Shown piece after piece: positions 6,197-6,603 of a stretch of 6,603 nt of DNA; positions within the stretch are counted from its first letter, which is position 1, and each line of letters begins with the position of its first letter. A program made the translations under genes and the position numbers. The stretch is from contig CAMWZE010000087.1 in assembly GCA_947178685.1 (NCBI GenBank), positions 1-6,603 of the forward strand. Direction: 5' to 3'. Below the pieces are notes generated by a model. The model was not told the origin of the DNA and did no database searches. It worked only from the letters and a program-made list of their open reading frames with translations. This DNA comes from an uncultured Porphyromonadaceae bacterium. GTDB lineage: Bacteria; Bacteroidota; Bacteroidia; Bacteroidales; Muribaculaceae.

Positions 6197-6588
6197 TCTG
6201 TATACCGGAAATTTCGAGAGGCAATGGGTAACTTCATCCATAATTCCACTCCATTGCCGCCAACTATTTCCGAGCCGACCGATAATCGGGAGATATCAGT
6301 CGATCCAATGTACCATTATTCAACCAAACTAACATCGGCCAATGTGGAAGTAAACGTCTACTAATCTATACCTTCATCGGTCGATGGCAAGCTAAGCGGA
6401 ATCGCTCCGTTTAACCCGCAGCGCAATTAATGGTTCATCCGCCGGGCTTTTCTCTCGAAATGCCTCGACATCCTTTATATCGATAATAACCTAAGCTTTA
6501 TTCAGGAAGAGAGAGTGAGGTTACCCTTAAATAATGAGGGCAGTTTCAAATGAGGAGAGTATATTTTGTCTTGAAATTTGGTTAATCT
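6163..6588 (-). ncRNA. Candidate ~420-nt structured noncoding RNA
   Basis: No convincing protein gene lies here, but the minus strand has both ends of a transcription unit: a perfect -7 element at 6593-6600 and the terminator at 6162-6196. Between them, local hairpins can be drawn. Arms 6220-6227/6251-6258 form 8 perfect bp (GGCAATGG/CCATTGCC). Arms 6275-6283/6295-6303 form 9 bp with two G-U pairs and an 11-nt loop. Arms 6485-6492/6518-6525 form 8 bp with two G-U pairs. Small frames exist, such as 14 codons at 6427-6471 (MSRHFERKARRMNH), but the longest minus-strand frame examined (about 52 codons, 6160-6315) runs through the terminator. Landmark sequences of tmRNA, RNase P RNA and tRNA were not seen. 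It could be an independent small RNA, a decayed gene or a leader-peptide locus. Confidence 0.4.
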
Positions 6589-6592
6589 TTTG

Positions 6593-6600
6593 CAAAGATA
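6593..6600 (-). promoter_or_regulatory. -7 promoter element of the candidate ncRNA
   Basis: On the minus strand this reads TATCTTTG followed by CA, the most common Bacteroidetes -7 form. The -33 box would lie about 19-21 bp further upstream, beyond the window end at 6603, so only half of the promoter can be seen. Confidence 0.5.
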
Positions 6601-6603
6601 CAC

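Noticed and set aside
6131..6364. A 77-codon plus-strand open frame
   Set aside because: It runs through the tandem repeat and the terminator hairpin, has no recognisable domain, and is antisense to the candidate ncRNA.
6200..6603. tmRNA, RNase P RNA or tRNA at the right edge
   Set aside because: No T-arm GGTTCGA-like sequence, no tmRNA tag frame, and no GAGGAAAGTCCGGGC-like RNase P core was found on either strand.

Overview
The window looks like chromosomal DNA from a Bacteroidales gut bacterium, probably a Muribaculaceae/Bacteroides relative. The evidence is the proteins: a PepSY-TM protein, a TlpA-like lipoprotein, a GlsA-type glutaminase and an acyltransferase-3 protein of that style. 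Promoter-like sites also follow the Bacteroidetes pattern (TTTG, about 19 bp, TAnnTTTG), and start codons lack Shine-Dalgarno sequences. The family assignment is inference. No mobile element, CRISPR array, tRNA or rRNA was seen.

Layout: (1) 1-447 (+) is the C-terminal end of a PepSY-associated membrane protein carrying four GEGR tandem repeats. (2) 464-516 is a 23-bp-arm hairpin serving as a two-way terminator against the convergent gene. (3) 582-1703 (-) is a lipoprotein with a thioredoxin-fold TlpA/ResA-like domain (CGWC). (4) 1704-2012 is a divergent intergenic region with a near-ideal promoter for the next gene and an 18-codon upstream ORF ending 2 nt before its start. (5) 2013-2927 (+) is glutaminase glsA, followed 84 bp later, with no visible terminator, by (6) 3012-4166 (+), an integral-membrane acyltransferase. 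(7) 4229-4266 is a perfect 38-bp palindrome, a probable two-way terminator. (8) 4293-4556 (-) is a small three-helix membrane protein, downstream of (9) 4717-6021 (-), a membrane-anchored class C beta-lactamase-like serine hydrolase with its own promoter. (10) 6143-6603 has no convincing protein gene. It holds a 12-bp tandem repeat and, on the minus strand, a promoter -7 element about 400 bp upstream of a hairpin with a T-rich tail, together outlining a possible ~420-nt noncoding RNA.

The protein genes look like envelope and metabolic housekeeping functions, not one pathway. Only glsA with the acyltransferase, and possibly the hydrolase with the small membrane protein, look co-transcribed. 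The least explained parts are the candidate ncRNA at the right edge, the leader ORF before glsA, and two promoter-like elements on the plus strand that point into minus-strand genes.
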